Below are positions 16,444 to 25,869 of a stretch of DNA of 64,000 nt, piece after piece. The DNA lies in the NCBI RefSeq assembly GCF_001447385.1, contig NZ_LLWQ01000206.1, positions 771 through 64,770 on the forward strand, given 5' to 3'. Position 1 is the stretch's first letter; every line of letters begins with the position of its first letter. The notes below the pieces were generated by a model. It did no database searches. It was not told the DNA's origin and saw only the letters and a list, made by a program, of their open reading frames with translations. A program made the translations under genes and the position numbers. This DNA comes from Paracoccus sp. MKU1 (GTDB taxonomy: Bacteria > Pseudomonadota > Alphaproteobacteria > Rhodobacterales > Rhodobacteraceae).

Positions 16444-17586
16444 ATGCGCTATGACGATCTGCGGCGGGTCTTCCAGCGAATGGGAATGGACCTGCCGCAA
16501 CCCAACCATTCAGGGTGGATACACCTCGCCTGTCCCTACGCGCCGTGGAAACACAAGGGCGGCGTGGACAGGTCACAGGGCTTCTCGGTCAAGGTCGAGG
16601 ACAGCGGCATCAGCGCGTTTTCTTGTCCGGCCTGCAAATCGAAGGGCCGAATAGAGAAACTAGTCCGCGATCTGGGCCAACTTCGCGGCCACGATTACAG
16701 CGCCTTGGAGCGCGAGGTCTCGCAGGTCGAGACCATGGGGGCGATGATGATCCCCGCATGGGAGGACAGGCACAGCCGGTCTTTCGGCATGGTAGAGACG
16801 CTGGGAACGCCTTTGGACCCTGTGGCCTTCGATCCCGAAGCGATTTTCGAGGACGCCGCTGCGATCCGGGAAGCTCGTCTCTACATGGTGAACCGGCGCA
16901 TCACCCGGCAGGGGATGGAGAAGGCTGGTATCCGTTTCGACCCGGACAAGCGGCGTCTGGTGTTCCCGGTCTATGATGGCGAAGGGCATCTCTACGGCTT
17001 CACCGGACGGACGATCCTGCCAAAGGAGCAACTGACCTACATGCGCGCCGACGGCACGCCTGTCACCCTGCCGAAGGTGCTCGACTACGCCAACCTGCCC
17101 AAGCGCCTGCTGATCCTCGGCGAGCATCGCTGGCAGAAGGGCAGGGGGACCGTCATCGTGGAGGGCCTGTTCGCCTATGCGCGGTTCCTGTCCGAGGACG
17201 TGGACGCGCATTTCAACGTCGGTGCGCTGCTCGGCTCGGAACTGACCCCGGGCAAGGCAGCGATCCTGCGCAAATGGGGAAACCCGGTCTATCTGATCTT
17301 AGACCCGGACGATGCCGGGGACGCTGGCATCTTTGGCAAGGTCTTCGAGGCCGGGCGAGACCCGCAGACCGGGGAGCCGATCATGGAGAGGGATGTCACC
17401 ACCGGCGCGCTTTACCAGCTTGCCGACCATGTGCTGACCTATGTGCCGCAATATCCGGACGGGGTGCTCGATCCTGATGACCTGACGCTGGAACAGGTGC
17501 TGACCATGTGCCGCGCGGCGATGCCGGTTCCCAAGCCGCAGCCGCCGCGACGCCGACGGGGCCATCCCGGCGGGAGCAGATATTGA
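16444..17586 (+). CDS. DNA primase, DnaG-like
   Basis: 380 residues. An N-terminal zinc-binding region has CPYAPWKH and, 30 residues on, CPACKSKG. The C-terminal half is a TOPRIM-like catalytic core with TVIVEGLFAYAR (conserved Glu) and VYLILDPDDAGDAG (DxD). It would make RNA primers at the fork and is encoded apart from the DnaB helicase. The C-terminal tail is Pro/Arg-rich. The ribosome binding site GGGAG lies just after an operator palindrome. Confidence 0.85.
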   Translation: MRYDDLRRVFQRMGMDLPQPNHSGWIHLACPYAPWKHKGGVDRSQGFSVKVEDSGISAFSCPACKSKGRIEKLVRDLGQLRGHDYSALEREVSQVETMGAMMIPAWEDRHSRSFGMVETLGTPLDPVAFDPEAIFEDAAAIREARLYMVNRRITRQGMEKAGIRFDPDKRRLVFPVYDGEGHLYGFTGRTILPKEQLTYMRADGTPVTLPKVLDYANLPKRLLILGEHRWQKGRGTVIVEGLFAYARFLSEDVDAHFNVGALLGSELTPGKAAILRKWGNPVYLILDPDDAGDAGIFGKVFEAGRDPQTGEPIMERDVTTGALYQLADHVLTYVPQYPDGVLDPDDLTLEQVLTMCRAAMPVPKPQPPRRRRGHPGGSRY

Positions 17587-17595
17587 AGTTTGCGA

Positions 17596-17624
17596 TTGAC
17601 GAACAAATTCAAACCTGATAAACA
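17596..17624 (+). promoter_or_regulatory. Promoter before the 17654/SSB genes
   Basis: TTGACG, 17 bp, TAAACA, located just after the primase stop. Confidence 0.5.
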
Positions 17625-17653
17625 GAATGCACAATAACGGAACTCGCATCGAA

Positions 17654-18046
17654 ATGTCTGACCAGACCACGTCCCTTATCGAGACCCTAGCCCAGCGGCT
17701 CGTGACCACTGGTTTCGCCATGTCGCGGACGTCGTCTGGCAAGCGCCTGTTTTTCCTTTCGACGCAGGCGTTTTGCGAAGAGACTCAAGAGATCGTGGTC
17801 GCATTGGAAGGCTCTGGATGCTTTGTCTGGGACGGTAACCGGGAGGTGACCTCCTTTCGGCTCGTCACGGCGGGTTTCGGTATTGAGGCATCAGCTACAC
17901 TTGCTGCTGTGCTGAACCAAGTCTATCATCGGATGTCTCACACCCAAGACGAAAGACCGACCGATGGATACGCCGGAAGACCTGTCGAAGACCGAAGACC
18001 AATCCAAAGATCAGACCGAGACGACAGACCTCTCGAAGACCAGTGA
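17654..18046 (+). CDS. Hypothetical protein upstream of SSB
   Basis: 130 residues of unknown family; the first ~95 look folded and the last 35 are charged and low-complexity. ATG 17654 is preferred over 17627 because the promoter's likely start point lies near 17631. The end is followed by another frame that runs into the SSB gene, so the two are closely coupled. Confidence 0.55.
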   Translation: MSDQTTSLIETLAQRLVTTGFAMSRTSSGKRLFFLSTQAFCEETQEIVVALEGSGCFVWDGNREVTSFRLVTAGFGIEASATLAAVLNQVYHRMSHTQDERPTDGYAGRPVEDRRPIQRSDRDDRPLEDQ

Positions 18047-18092
18047 AGAACCGCAGAACTCCAAAATCCTGTCAGAGCACGGAGAGCAGACC

Positions 18093-19604
18093 ATGAACAC
18101 GATCAACCCCAACGGGGGGCAATACGGAGGCCCCGGACATCCCGGGGGACAGCATCCCGGCCACAACGGCGGCCCGGGCAATATCGGAGGGCAGCACCCC
18201 GGCATGGGTCCGGGTGCGGGCATGGGTCACAATCCCGGCCCCGCTGGCATGTATGGCGGTCAGACGCAGCAAGGCAACGGCGGAATGGGGGGCGGCATCG
18301 GCGCGGGTATTGGCGGTGGTTTCGGCCCGCGCGCCCCGATGGGCGGCCATGGTGCCTCGCGTGGTCAGCAGCGTCGCGGCGACCTGTCGTGGGTCCGCAC
18401 CGGCATGTCCGGCGCGCAGACCTCGACGGCCATCAACCAGCAGGTTGAGCAGCGTCGCGCCGAAGCCCGCGAGCGCGGCTATTTCCCGAACCGCTACTAT
18501 CTGCGCCCCACCCCCGGCAACACCGGGCAGGACCATATCGGTCAGATCATCATTCTGGATGCCGAACCGGGTCCGCGCTATTGGGAGCACGCCCTGACGG
18601 ACTCGCGCACCGGGCGGAAGAGCAATTTCGAGCCGTGCCCCAAGGAATTCGACAACTGCCCTCTCTGCCCGCCGAACGGGTCGGATGAGAGCTACTGGGT
18701 GATGCTCCTCACGGTGCTGAACCTGAAGGGTTATTACAACCGGAACACCGGGCAGCACGTCCATCCGACGAAAGAGCTTCTGGCGGTGAAGGTCAGCCAG
18801 CATCAGGTCTTCGACCGGCTCTATCAGAACCATGGCACGCTGCGCGGCCTGCAACTGACCATGATCCGGGACGGTAACCGCTCGCCGAGCATCGGCAACC
18901 TCGACCCGGCGACGCCCGTCGTCCGTCACGAGGACGCGGCCATCGAAGCCTACCTCGGCCAGAACGGAAAGCTGACGCCACTGGTCTCGCGCCGCGACGG
19001 ACGGGTTATCGACCCCGATCCCCGGCACATGATGAAGCCCTACGACTATGCCACCTTCCTGCACCGCCCCGAGGCGGATCGCCTGCGCCGTCTTTACGGT
19101 GGCGTCGCGCCGATGGGCCACAGCCAGTATGGCGGCGGGCAGGATCAAGGCCAATGGGGCCATCAGGGTGGTCAGGGCGGCTATTACCAGCCCGAGGCCG
19201 CGCATCCGCCCGCAGGATACGGCGGCATGGGACCGGGCGCTGGCATGGGTCCGGGTCACCAGCAGGGCGGCTACGACCACGGCGGACAGGATCATGGCGG
19301 CTACGGCTCGGACATGACCCAGAGCTACCAGAGCGGGGCTTTTGGCGGGCCGGGCGCGGGAAACGGTCACCCTGCCCACGGTGCCCAGACTGCCCCGGGC
19401 CAGAACCAGACTTCTGCCCAGTCACCGGGGGAACAGTCTGCCCACCAAGGGTCTGATCAAGGGGGCGGCGACATCGCTGTTCGCTCGCGTGGGGCACCTC
19501 CGGGCAACCAGACCGGGCAGTCCCAGCAGACTGACAACTGGTTCCAGTCCGGCGCGGGCGCGACGCCGGGGCAACCTGATCTGGATGACGACATTCCTTT
19601 TTGA
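18093..19604 (+). CDS. Single-stranded DNA-binding protein with Gly-rich arms
   Basis: 503 residues. The core (about 95-330) carries a zinc-binding-like cluster CPKEFDNCPLC near 182, with aromatic and basic residues as in phage gp32-like proteins. Long Gly/His/Gln-rich arms flank it on both sides. The extreme C-terminus DLDDDIPF is the classic SSB acidic tip that recruits partners. ATG 18093 follows GTCAGAGCACGGAGAG, a leader-like ribosome site; the frame is open further upstream. The unusually long disordered arms could promote condensation on ssDNA (inference). Confidence 0.75.
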   Translation: MNTINPNGGQYGGPGHPGGQHPGHNGGPGNIGGQHPGMGPGAGMGHNPGPAGMYGGQTQQGNGGMGGGIGAGIGGGFGPRAPMGGHGASRGQQRRGDLSWVRTGMSGAQTSTAINQQVEQRRAEARERGYFPNRYYLRPTPGNTGQDHIGQIIILDAEPGPRYWEHALTDSRTGRKSNFEPCPKEFDNCPLCPPNGSDESYWVMLLTVLNLKGYYNRNTGQHVHPTKELLAVKVSQHQVFDRLYQNHGTLRGLQLTMIRDGNRSPSIGNLDPATPVVRHEDAAIEAYLGQNGKLTPLVSRRDGRVIDPDPRHMMKPYDYATFLHRPEADRLRRLYGGVAPMGHSQYGGGQDQGQWGHQGGQGGYYQPEAAHPPAGYGGMGPGAGMGPGHQQGGYDHGGQDHGGYGSDMTQSYQSGAFGGPGAGNGHPAHGAQTAPGQNQTSAQSPGEQSAHQGSDQGGGDIAVRSRGAPPGNQTGQSQQTDNWFQSGAGATPGQPDLDDDIPF

Positions 19605-19741
19605 GGTTTGATAATACCACAGGAAGGTGCGGCCTGCCGCCGCGACAATCGGCCCCAAGGAAGCGCCAACGGGTGGCGGGCCGGGAACCAGAAGGGCATG
19701 ACGGCTTAGGGGTGGCTGAAAGCAGGAACCCCCTCCAATTT

Positions 19742-19755
19742 TGCAACGGGTTGCA
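19742..19755. promoter_or_regulatory. Operator palindrome, GG form
   Basis: TGCAACGGGTTGCA ends 3 bases before the ATG (19759) of the intein-containing helicase and covers its ribosome binding site. Confidence 0.65.
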
Positions 19756-19758
19756 GGT

Positions 19759-22239
19759 ATGACGCATCAGGGACAGATCAATGTGGGGGGGCCGGGGGTT
19801 CAGCGTATGCCCCCGGCAATTCTGCATGGATGGTTTTATGTCCCCTATGCGGCCATCGGATCGCGGGAGGCTCTGGACGGCGAGAAAAAGCGCCTGACCT
19901 TCGTCCCCAAGTTCGCAGAGCCGGAAGACCCGCCGATCCGCCTTTATCGCGATTTGCCGTCGCGCGGCTATCTCGGGGTGCCAAAAGCCTATGGCCTGTC
20001 CCGATACCCGTGGCTTCAGATTGACGACCGGCGGACGTCAGGGGTCGAGATCGAGCGCGCGCCTCGTCTTCCCGACCCTAACCATCCCCGGGTGAAAGAC
20101 CCGGCCCAGCAAGCCGCGTTCATGCAGAGCCTGCTTCAGGCTGCGAACCAGCATGAGAGCTTCGTTGCCAAGGCGGATACCGGATGTCACGCCGCAGGGA
20201 CGGAAATCCTGATGTATGACGGAACGGTCAAGCGGGTGGAAGACATCCGGTTCGGAGACCTCGTCATGGGACCGGACAGCAAGCCACGCACTGTCCTGCG
20301 CACCGTCAAGGGTCGGCAGATGATGTATCGGGTCGCCCCTCTGCGCGGGGGAGCGCCGTTCGTTGTCAACGAAGACCACATCCTGTCTCTGACCCGCACG
20401 CGCACCGTGGCGACCGACCTGACCCGAGCAGGAGAGATCGTCAACGTGTCCGTTAAGGAATGGCTGGCATGGGCACCCCGCCGAAAGCACCTGCACAAGC
20501 TGCGTCGCCTTGCCGTGGACTTCCCGGCACCTCGCGGTGCGCTTTCTCTGGACCCCTATTTTCTCGGATTGTGGCTGGGCGACGGGGCGTCCCGGCACTC
20601 GGCCATCACGACGGCGGACGCGGAAATTCAGTCCTACGTTGCGGCCTATCACGCCGAAATGGGCGAGGATACGCGGGTCGAAGCTATGGCGAACAACCGG
20701 GCCGTGAACGTCCATGCGCGCGGCAGCCGACACGGGTCCGGGGCCATCCTTTCCCGCCTGAAGGGACTGGGGCTGGTCCAAAACAAACACATCCCGCATC
20801 GCTACCTGACCGGCAGTCGGGACGTTCGCTGGGCTGTTCTTGCCGGGTTGGTTGATAGTGACGGGCACCTGACCGGGAACGGGATCGAGATCGTCCAGAA
20901 GCGCGAGCGGTTGGCGCGGGACATCATTTTCCTCGCCCGGTCCCTTGGCTTGCGCGCAACCATCTCGGACAAGGCCGTGAATGGCGACGTCTATCAACGG
21001 ATCATGCTGTCTGGCGACTTCGCGGATATGCCGGTCCTGCTGGATCGCAAGCGCCCCGCCCCTGCCGCCCAAAAGAAGAACCCGCTGGTGTCGGGCTTCA
21101 CCGTGGAGGCGGTCGGAGAGGGGGATTTCTACGGTTTCGCCCTGTCAGGTGACCATCTCTATCTGACCGCCGATTTCACCGCGCATCACAACACCGGCAA
21201 GACCGTGTGCGCTCTCTGGCTGTCACAGCAGCTTCTGCGCCGGACTACGATCCTCGTTCCGCTGGAACGGCTCATGGACCAATGGCTGGAAGAGATCAGG
21301 GACAAGCTGGGCCTGCCCGAGGAGCGCATTGGACGGGTGCAGGGGCCGACCTGCCAGTTCGAGGGCAAGGACGTCATCGTCGGGATGATGCACTCCTTGT
21401 CCATGCGCAACAGCTATCCGCCTGAATTCTTCCGCTCGGTCGGGCTTGTGGTCTACGACGAATGCCATCGGGTCGGGTCAGCCGTGCTGTCGCGGTGCGC
21501 CTCGCTCTTCCCGGCCCAGTATCAACTGGCCCTGTCCGCGACGCCGGATCGTGCCGACGGTGGCGACCGCGTGGTCTACTGGCATGTCGGGCCTGTCCGG
21601 GTGGTGTCGAAAGCCCCGGCGCTGGAATGCACGGTCTATGTGAAGCGATACCGGACCCGGCGCGAGCTTTACGGCAAGCATCCCCAGTCGCGGGCGAAAT
21701 GCCTGTCTCAAGACCCGGATCGCAACCGGATGATCGTGGACCTGATCTTGCGGAACTGGCGCATAGGGCGCAATATTCTGGTGATCGGCAAGTTCATCGA
21801 CCACCTTCAGGACTTGATGGAGGCGTGCATTCGTGCAGGGATTCCGGTGACGGATATGGGCCAGTTCACAGGTCAGCAGAATGTCCGACAGACCGTGATG
21901 ACGCATGAAGGGCCGCGCCGCAGGACGGTTCGATCCATGAAGGTGCAGAAGACGGAATACGACAGGATCAAGGCAGAGAGTCGGATCATCTTTGCGACCT
22001 ACGGGGTCTTCAAGGAAGGGATCGACGTGCCCCGGCTGGATTGCGGCATCGACGTCTTGCCCCAGAGTGCCGCAACGCAGGTGATCGGTCGTATCCGGCG
22101 GCCCATGGAAGGAAAACCGACGCCCTACTGGATCACGATCTTGGATGAGGAGTGCGCTTTTTCGCAGAGCATGTTCATAAAGCGCGTCAAGGACTATCGA
22201 GCGACAGGGTGTCGCATAGTGGATAATGGAAGAGTGTGA
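19759..22239 (+). CDS. Superfamily II DNA helicase interrupted by an intein
   Basis: The extein is a UvsW/RecG-type SF2 helicase: an N-terminal domain, Walker A ADTG/TGKT, DECH box (VVYDECHRVG), motif III ALSATPDRADG, and a C-terminal RecA-like half ending QSAATQVIGRIRRP (motif VI). The Walker A is split exactly between Gly and Thr by a 336-residue intein, so activity needs splicing. Product is 826 residues before splicing and about 490 after. The start is weakly supported: the operator covers the ribosome site, and ATG 19807 is an alternative. It likely acts in fork rescue or recombination beside RecA, nucleases and RuvC. Confidence 0.85.
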   Translation: MTHQGQINVGGPGVQRMPPAILHGWFYVPYAAIGSREALDGEKKRLTFVPKFAEPEDPPIRLYRDLPSRGYLGVPKAYGLSRYPWLQIDDRRTSGVEIERAPRLPDPNHPRVKDPAQQAAFMQSLLQAANQHESFVAKADTGCHAAGTEILMYDGTVKRVEDIRFGDLVMGPDSKPRTVLRTVKGRQMMYRVAPLRGGAPFVVNEDHILSLTRTRTVATDLTRAGEIVNVSVKEWLAWAPRRKHLHKLRRLAVDFPAPRGALSLDPYFLGLWLGDGASRHSAITTADAEIQSYVAAYHAEMGEDTRVEAMANNRAVNVHARGSRHGSGAILSRLKGLGLVQNKHIPHRYLTGSRDVRWAVLAGLVDSDGHLTGNGIEIVQKRERLARDIIFLARSLGLRATISDKAVNGDVYQRIMLSGDFADMPVLLDRKRPAPAAQKKNPLVSGFTVEAVGEGDFYGFALSGDHLYLTADFTAHHNTGKTVCALWLSQQLLRRTTILVPLERLMDQWLEEIRDKLGLPEERIGRVQGPTCQFEGKDVIVGMMHSLSMRNSYPPEFFRSVGLVVYDECHRVGSAVLSRCASLFPAQYQLALSATPDRADGGDRVVYWHVGPVRVVSKAPALECTVYVKRYRTRRELYGKHPQSRAKCLSQDPDRNRMIVDLILRNWRIGRNILVIGKFIDHLQDLMEACIRAGIPVTDMGQFTGQQNVRQTVMTHEGPRRRTVRSMKVQKTEYDRIKAESRIIFATYGVFKEGIDVPRLDCGIDVLPQSAATQVIGRIRRPMEGKPTPYWITILDEECAFSQSMFIKRVKDYRATGCRIVDNGRV
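20185..21192 (+). mobile_element. Intein with LAGLIDADG homing endonuclease
   Basis: The splice junctions are clear: it starts with Cys (CHAAGTEILMYDG, block A) and ends with LTADFTAHHN before a Thr +1. The HINT block B VNEDHILSL is present. Two LAGLIDADG-type motifs lie inside (FLGLWLGDGAS near precursor residue 270 and LAGLVDSDGHL near 362). All catalytic residues look intact, so both splicing and homing may be active. It occupies the P-loop of the helicase, a common intein site because it is conserved. Confidence 0.9.
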
Positions 22240-22246
22240 GGACAGG

Positions 22247-22843
22247 ATGAGCACCGACAACAAGCACCCGGAACTGCCGGACCTGAAGAACGCCCGGGAT
22301 GATCCGGAATGGTGGGCAGAGCGCAACAAGCGCCGTCGGCAGCGATACGCGGAAGACCCCGAGTATCGCAAGAAAGCTCGCCTGAACAGCCGCAGCACCT
22401 ATCGCGTCAAGGGCAAGACCGAACCGTTCGACCCGAGGCAGAACCTGTCTCGGATTGATGATTTCGGCAAGGTCCGCCCTGTCACCTTCCCGGATGGCCG
22501 CGTGGTCGAACGCTGGTGTATGACCAAGGCCGAGGTCGCCGAGATTTTCGGTCGTTCGACCAAGCTGTTCTACCACTGGATCAAAGACGGGCGGTTCCCG
22601 GACACGGTGCTCACCGCGACCGATACGTTCATCACCCGGGATTACAAGAACAAGAAGGGTGTGAAGGTGCCGCAGACGGTCGGGGTCTATTCCTCGGAAG
22701 AGGTGATCGCCGCGATCAATGCGCTGGGTCCGCACCTCTCGAACGTGGTCTATTTCCGCACCGACCATGATCGGGAGCGCGAGATGGTAGCCATGGCTGT
22801 CGCCGAGGCCCGGGCATCCATCGGGGTCAAGCTGGGGGAATAA
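22247..22843 (+). CDS. Helix-turn-helix DNA-binding protein
   Basis: 198 residues. A basic N-terminal tail (RNKRRRQRYAEDPEYRKKAR) is followed by a MerR/excisionase-like helix-turn-helix (MTKAEVAEIFGRSTKLFYHWIKDGRFP) and a C-terminal helical part. It starts at ATG 22247 right after the helicase stop. It may regulate transcription or help replication, and it is one of few candidates in the window for a protein binding the repeated palindrome. That link is speculative. Confidence 0.6.
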   Translation: MSTDNKHPELPDLKNARDDPEWWAERNKRRRQRYAEDPEYRKKARLNSRSTYRVKGKTEPFDPRQNLSRIDDFGKVRPVTFPDGRVVERWCMTKAEVAEIFGRSTKLFYHWIKDGRFPDTVLTATDTFITRDYKNKKGVKVPQTVGVYSSEEVIAAINALGPHLSNVVYFRTDHDREREMVAMAVAEARASIGVKLGE

Positions 22844-22846
22844 GCC

Positions 22847-23272
22847 ATGACCATGTCGCCGCCTGTCAGGAACCGTGCGCCGAGGGCTGTCGATCTGGAC
22901 GCGCCCTCGGCTCCGGAGAGCGCGCCGACGCAGCCGTCCAAGGTCGGTGCCGTGGGTTACGTCACGACCCAGCGGACAAACTACTACGGCCAAGAACACC
23001 AGCACATGGAGGAGGTCCGGGTTCCGGTCTTCCATCCCCAGCCCGCCCGCGTCCGCGTCGGCGGCTCCGTCACCCAGAACCTCGGTGACTACAATTCGGC
23101 CCGGGTGGAGGTCTCTATCGAGATGCCCTGCCTGCCGGAGACCAGCGAGGTCGAGCGCGTCTACCTGATGTTGTCAGAGCAGGTTGATGTGATGCTGCGC
23201 CGCGAACTGGAAATTGCCACGGGGGTTCCGCCCGCCTCTGTGGACGTGCCGTCCACCGGCACCATGAACTGA
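22847..23272 (+). CDS. Conserved-type phage hypothetical protein before RecA
   Basis: 141 residues. The C-terminal half has NLGDYNSARVEVSIEMPCLP followed by a helix, a pattern I recall from small phage proteins encoded near recombination genes, of unknown function. The N-terminal 60 residues are Pro-rich. It begins 3 bases after the previous stop with a GGGGGA site. Confidence 0.6.
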   Translation: MTMSPPVRNRAPRAVDLDAPSAPESAPTQPSKVGAVGYVTTQRTNYYGQEHQHMEEVRVPVFHPQPARVRVGGSVTQNLGDYNSARVEVSIEMPCLPETSEVERVYLMLSEQVDVMLRRELEIATGVPPASVDVPSTGTMN

Positions 23273-23308
23273 AGCCAAGAACAAAACCCAATCCTGTCAG
23301 GTGAACGA

Positions 23309-24469
23309 ATGAACGAGCAAGTCAGACGCCGGGGTTCCCCGCCCCCGACCTTGCCAACAGATGAAGCCGTCATCCCGCATGATCCGGCTTTGCCCCAGCC
23401 GGAAGACGATTTCCTGTCGCGGGGGGAGCTTGGGGAGGTGCTGAAGCAGGCCGCCAAGGTGCATGGCCCGAACGTGATCCGGTCAGCGGAACTGCGCCCG
23501 CGCTTCAAGCACATTCCGACCGACATCTTCAGCCTCGACATGGGCTTGTTCGGAGGCATCCCCGAGGGGGTGATCAGCCTCGTTTATGGCTGGGCGGGTA
23601 GCGGCAAGACCACGCTTTGCGGGCGGGTGATCGGTCAGGCGCAGCGTAAATATGCCGACAAGGCCGCCGTGTTCATCGACGCCGAGGGCACATATCAACC
23701 GGAATGGGGCCGCAAACATGGCGTGGACAACTCGCGCATGGCGCTGGTGCAGCCGGAGAGCGGCGAACAAGCCCTTGATCTGGCCCGGGCCATGGTGAAG
23801 GCCGAAGAGGTTTCGGTGATCGTGGTGGACAGCCTTGCGGCTCTGGTTCCGATGAAGGAACTGGACAAGTCCATGGAAGACCTGACAGTCGGCGAGCAGG
23901 GGCGGCTGATCTCGCGCTTCTGCCGGGTGCTTCAGGCCGACCTTCTCGGCGAGCGAAAGCGCGGCCATCGCCCGGCCATCCTCTGGATCAACCAATATCG
24001 CATGAAGATCGGAACCATGTTCGGCGATCCGCGCACGCTGCCCGGCGGCGAGGCCCAGCATTTTGCGGCGGCGGTCAAGATCGAGATGAAGAACAAGGAG
24101 GTCATGGGCAAGACCGCCAACGGCATCCAGACGGTGGACTACAACGAGCACGCCTTCAAGATCGCCAAGAACAAGATCGGCACCGGCATTCGGGAAGGCG
24201 AATTCGTCATGGTGCGCAACCCGACCAACCCGCTCGGCCCGGGCTTCGTGGACGATGCCCGCCCGGTGATCAACTGGGCGCGAACCACGGGAAAGATCAC
24301 CGGCGGCGGATCGTCATGGCGGGTTCAGGGGCTGGATGAGAAGTTCTCGCGCCTTCAGGACATCGCCGATTATTTCTATTCCGATCTGGACTTCTATGCC
24401 CATTTCCGGGACGGGCTGATCCGGGACTACCGGGTGGCCTGCGGTCTGCAAGAGGAATATCTGGCATGA
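23309..24469 (+). CDS. RecA/UvsX-like recombinase
   Basis: 386 residues with a RecA core: Walker A GWAGSGKTT near 94, FIDAEGTYQPEW, Walker B SVIVVDSLAALVP, and LWINQYRMKIGTMFGDP, corresponding to the loop L1 region. Residues 1-60 are a phage-specific extension. It drives strand exchange in recombination-dependent replication and repair. ATG 23309 follows TGTCAGGTGAACG, a fragment resembling the common leader. It overlaps the nuclease gene by 4 bp. Confidence 0.88.
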   Translation: MNEQVRRRGSPPPTLPTDEAVIPHDPALPQPEDDFLSRGELGEVLKQAAKVHGPNVIRSAELRPRFKHIPTDIFSLDMGLFGGIPEGVISLVYGWAGSGKTTLCGRVIGQAQRKYADKAAVFIDAEGTYQPEWGRKHGVDNSRMALVQPESGEQALDLARAMVKAEEVSVIVVDSLAALVPMKELDKSMEDLTVGEQGRLISRFCRVLQADLLGERKRGHRPAILWINQYRMKIGTMFGDPRTLPGGEAQHFAAAVKIEMKNKEVMGKTANGIQTVDYNEHAFKIAKNKIGTGIREGEFVMVRNPTNPLGPGFVDDARPVINWARTTGKITGGGSSWRVQGLDEKFSRLQDIADYFYSDLDFYAHFRDGLIRDYRVACGLQEEYLA

Positions 24470-24834
24470 CGGTCATCGTGCCCAAGCGACTTGGCGGCGG
24501 GTCCATGACTTCGGCATCGCACCGCCGGTCGCGCGAGCAGGAAAAGGAGGCGGCGGCCCGACTGGGTGGCCGCATCACCAAGGCCAGCGGAGCGGGTGCT
24601 TTCGAGAAGGGCGACGTGAGGGTCAAGGGATTGCTCCGGGTTGAAGCCAAGACCACCAAACACAAGTCCTTCAGCGTCACCGGCGAGATGCTGGACAAGA
24701 TCGAGCAGCAGGCCGTCATGGCAGGGGAGTTCCCGGCCATGGAGATCGAGATCGAGGGTGGGGCGCGGCGGGTCTATGTCGTGCCGACATGGGTTCTGGA
24801 TGACCTGATCCGGATGGTGCAGCAGGGGAAATGA
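24466..24834 (+). CDS. PD-(D/E)XK nuclease, Holliday-junction-resolvase-like
   Basis: 122 residues with a restriction-endonuclease-like core: an early Glu in SREQEKEAAARLGG, then GDVRVKG (Asp) and LRVEAKTTKHKSF (ExK). Size and motif order fit small phage Hjc-like resolvases. It sits between RecA and a Cas4/RecB-like nuclease, so it probably processes recombination intermediates. Confidence 0.7.
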   Translation: MTVIVPKRLGGGSMTSASHRRSREQEKEAAARLGGRITKASGAGAFEKGDVRVKGLLRVEAKTTKHKSFSVTGEMLDKIEQQAVMAGEFPAMEIEIEGGARRVYVVPTWVLDDLIRMVQQGK

Positions 24835-24835
24835 C

Positions 24836-25867
24836 ATGGCATTGTTGAGGGGGTTGGCGAACGCATCGGCGCAGGCGCGCAATCGGCAACTGGGCGTGCA
24901 ACCCGTTGCACCGACGATCCAGTCGCCGCAGCCTTTGACCGCGCCACCGTCCCCAGCCGTCGCGCCGCCAGCGCCCATCAGCACGATTAGCGCCCCGACG
25001 ACGATCCGCCCGATGCAGACCCAGCACCCGCTGCTGCGCGATGGCGGTATCATGGACATCGTGGACAAATGGGATCAGCGCCCAGAACGGTCGCGCGAGG
25101 GCGGAACGAACGGCTATATGCACGTATCCAGCCTGATCGGGCTGATCTGCACCAGACGCGCCACGCTGATCTCCCAGAGCGACTACGTCGCCACAGAGGC
25201 AGTCACCGGCGGCCATAGGCTCATGTGGGCGCAGGGTCGGGCGACCGAGGCGCATATCCGGGAGGCGGTGATCGGATCGACCGACGGGTCGGTGGTCTAT
25301 GGGAACTGGAAATGCCGTTGCGGCAAGGCTGCGCATCGCGGCTTTCGTCCCGCGTTCGACAACCGCTGCCATACCTGCGGTCACGCGCTGGATCAATATG
25401 GCGAAATCGTGCTCATGGACCACGAGCACAGGATCACCGGCTCCTGCGACCTGTCCCTGATCCCGGACAACAAGGTTCTGGTGGCCGAGATCAAGTCCAT
25501 GACGCCGGAGCAATTCGATGCGCTCACCGCGCCGCTCCCCGACCATTGCAATCAGGCGCTGATGTATCGAGAGATGTATCGCCGCTCGGGCTATGCCGTG
25601 CATGACCATGTCGTCATCCTCTACGGTCGCAAGCAGTTCCGCTGGGGCGGTGGAAATTCCCGAAAGCCGGTCTATAAGGAATTCCGGGTGCGGGCCGACA
25701 CCGCACAGGCGAGGAACATGGTGGACACCTGCTATGCCACGGCACTCGAAATCGCCCGCCACAACGCGGCGCGCAGCCACCCAGAGCGCACGAAATGCCA
25801 AGACGCCACCTGCAAGACGGCCAAATCCTGCCCGGTGGCCCACCTCTGTTTCAGCATTCGAGGCTAG
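24836..25867 (+). CDS. Cas4/RecB-like exonuclease with Cys clusters
   Basis: 343 residues. A PD-(D/E)XK nuclease core is visible in HRITGSCDLSLIP (Asp) and VLVAEIKSM (ExK). A CRCGK...CHTCG zinc ribbon is inserted, and C-terminal cysteines (CQDATCKTAKSCPVAHLC) resemble a Cas4-type iron-sulfur cluster region. The first 50 residues are Pro/Thr-rich and contain an operator palindrome. It likely resects DNA ends for the phage recombinase. Confidence 0.72.
   Translation: MALLRGLANASAQARNRQLGVQPVAPTIQSPQPLTAPPSPAVAPPAPISTISAPTTIRPMQTQHPLLRDGGIMDIVDKWDQRPERSREGGTNGYMHVSSLIGLICTRRATLISQSDYVATEAVTGGHRLMWAQGRATEAHIREAVIGSTDGSVVYGNWKCRCGKAAHRGFRPAFDNRCHTCGHALDQYGEIVLMDHEHRITGSCDLSLIPDNKVLVAEIKSMTPEQFDALTAPLPDHCNQALMYREMYRRSGYAVHDHVVILYGRKQFRWGGGNSRKPVYKEFRVRADTAQARNMVDTCYATALEIARHNAARSHPERTKCQDATCKTAKSCPVAHLCFSIRG
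24897..24910. promoter_or_regulatory. Operator palindrome inside Cas4-like gene, CC form
   Basis: TGCAACCCGTTGCA lies in codons about 21-25 of the gene and is read as VQPVAP. Confidence 0.55.
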
Positions 25868-25869
25868 CC

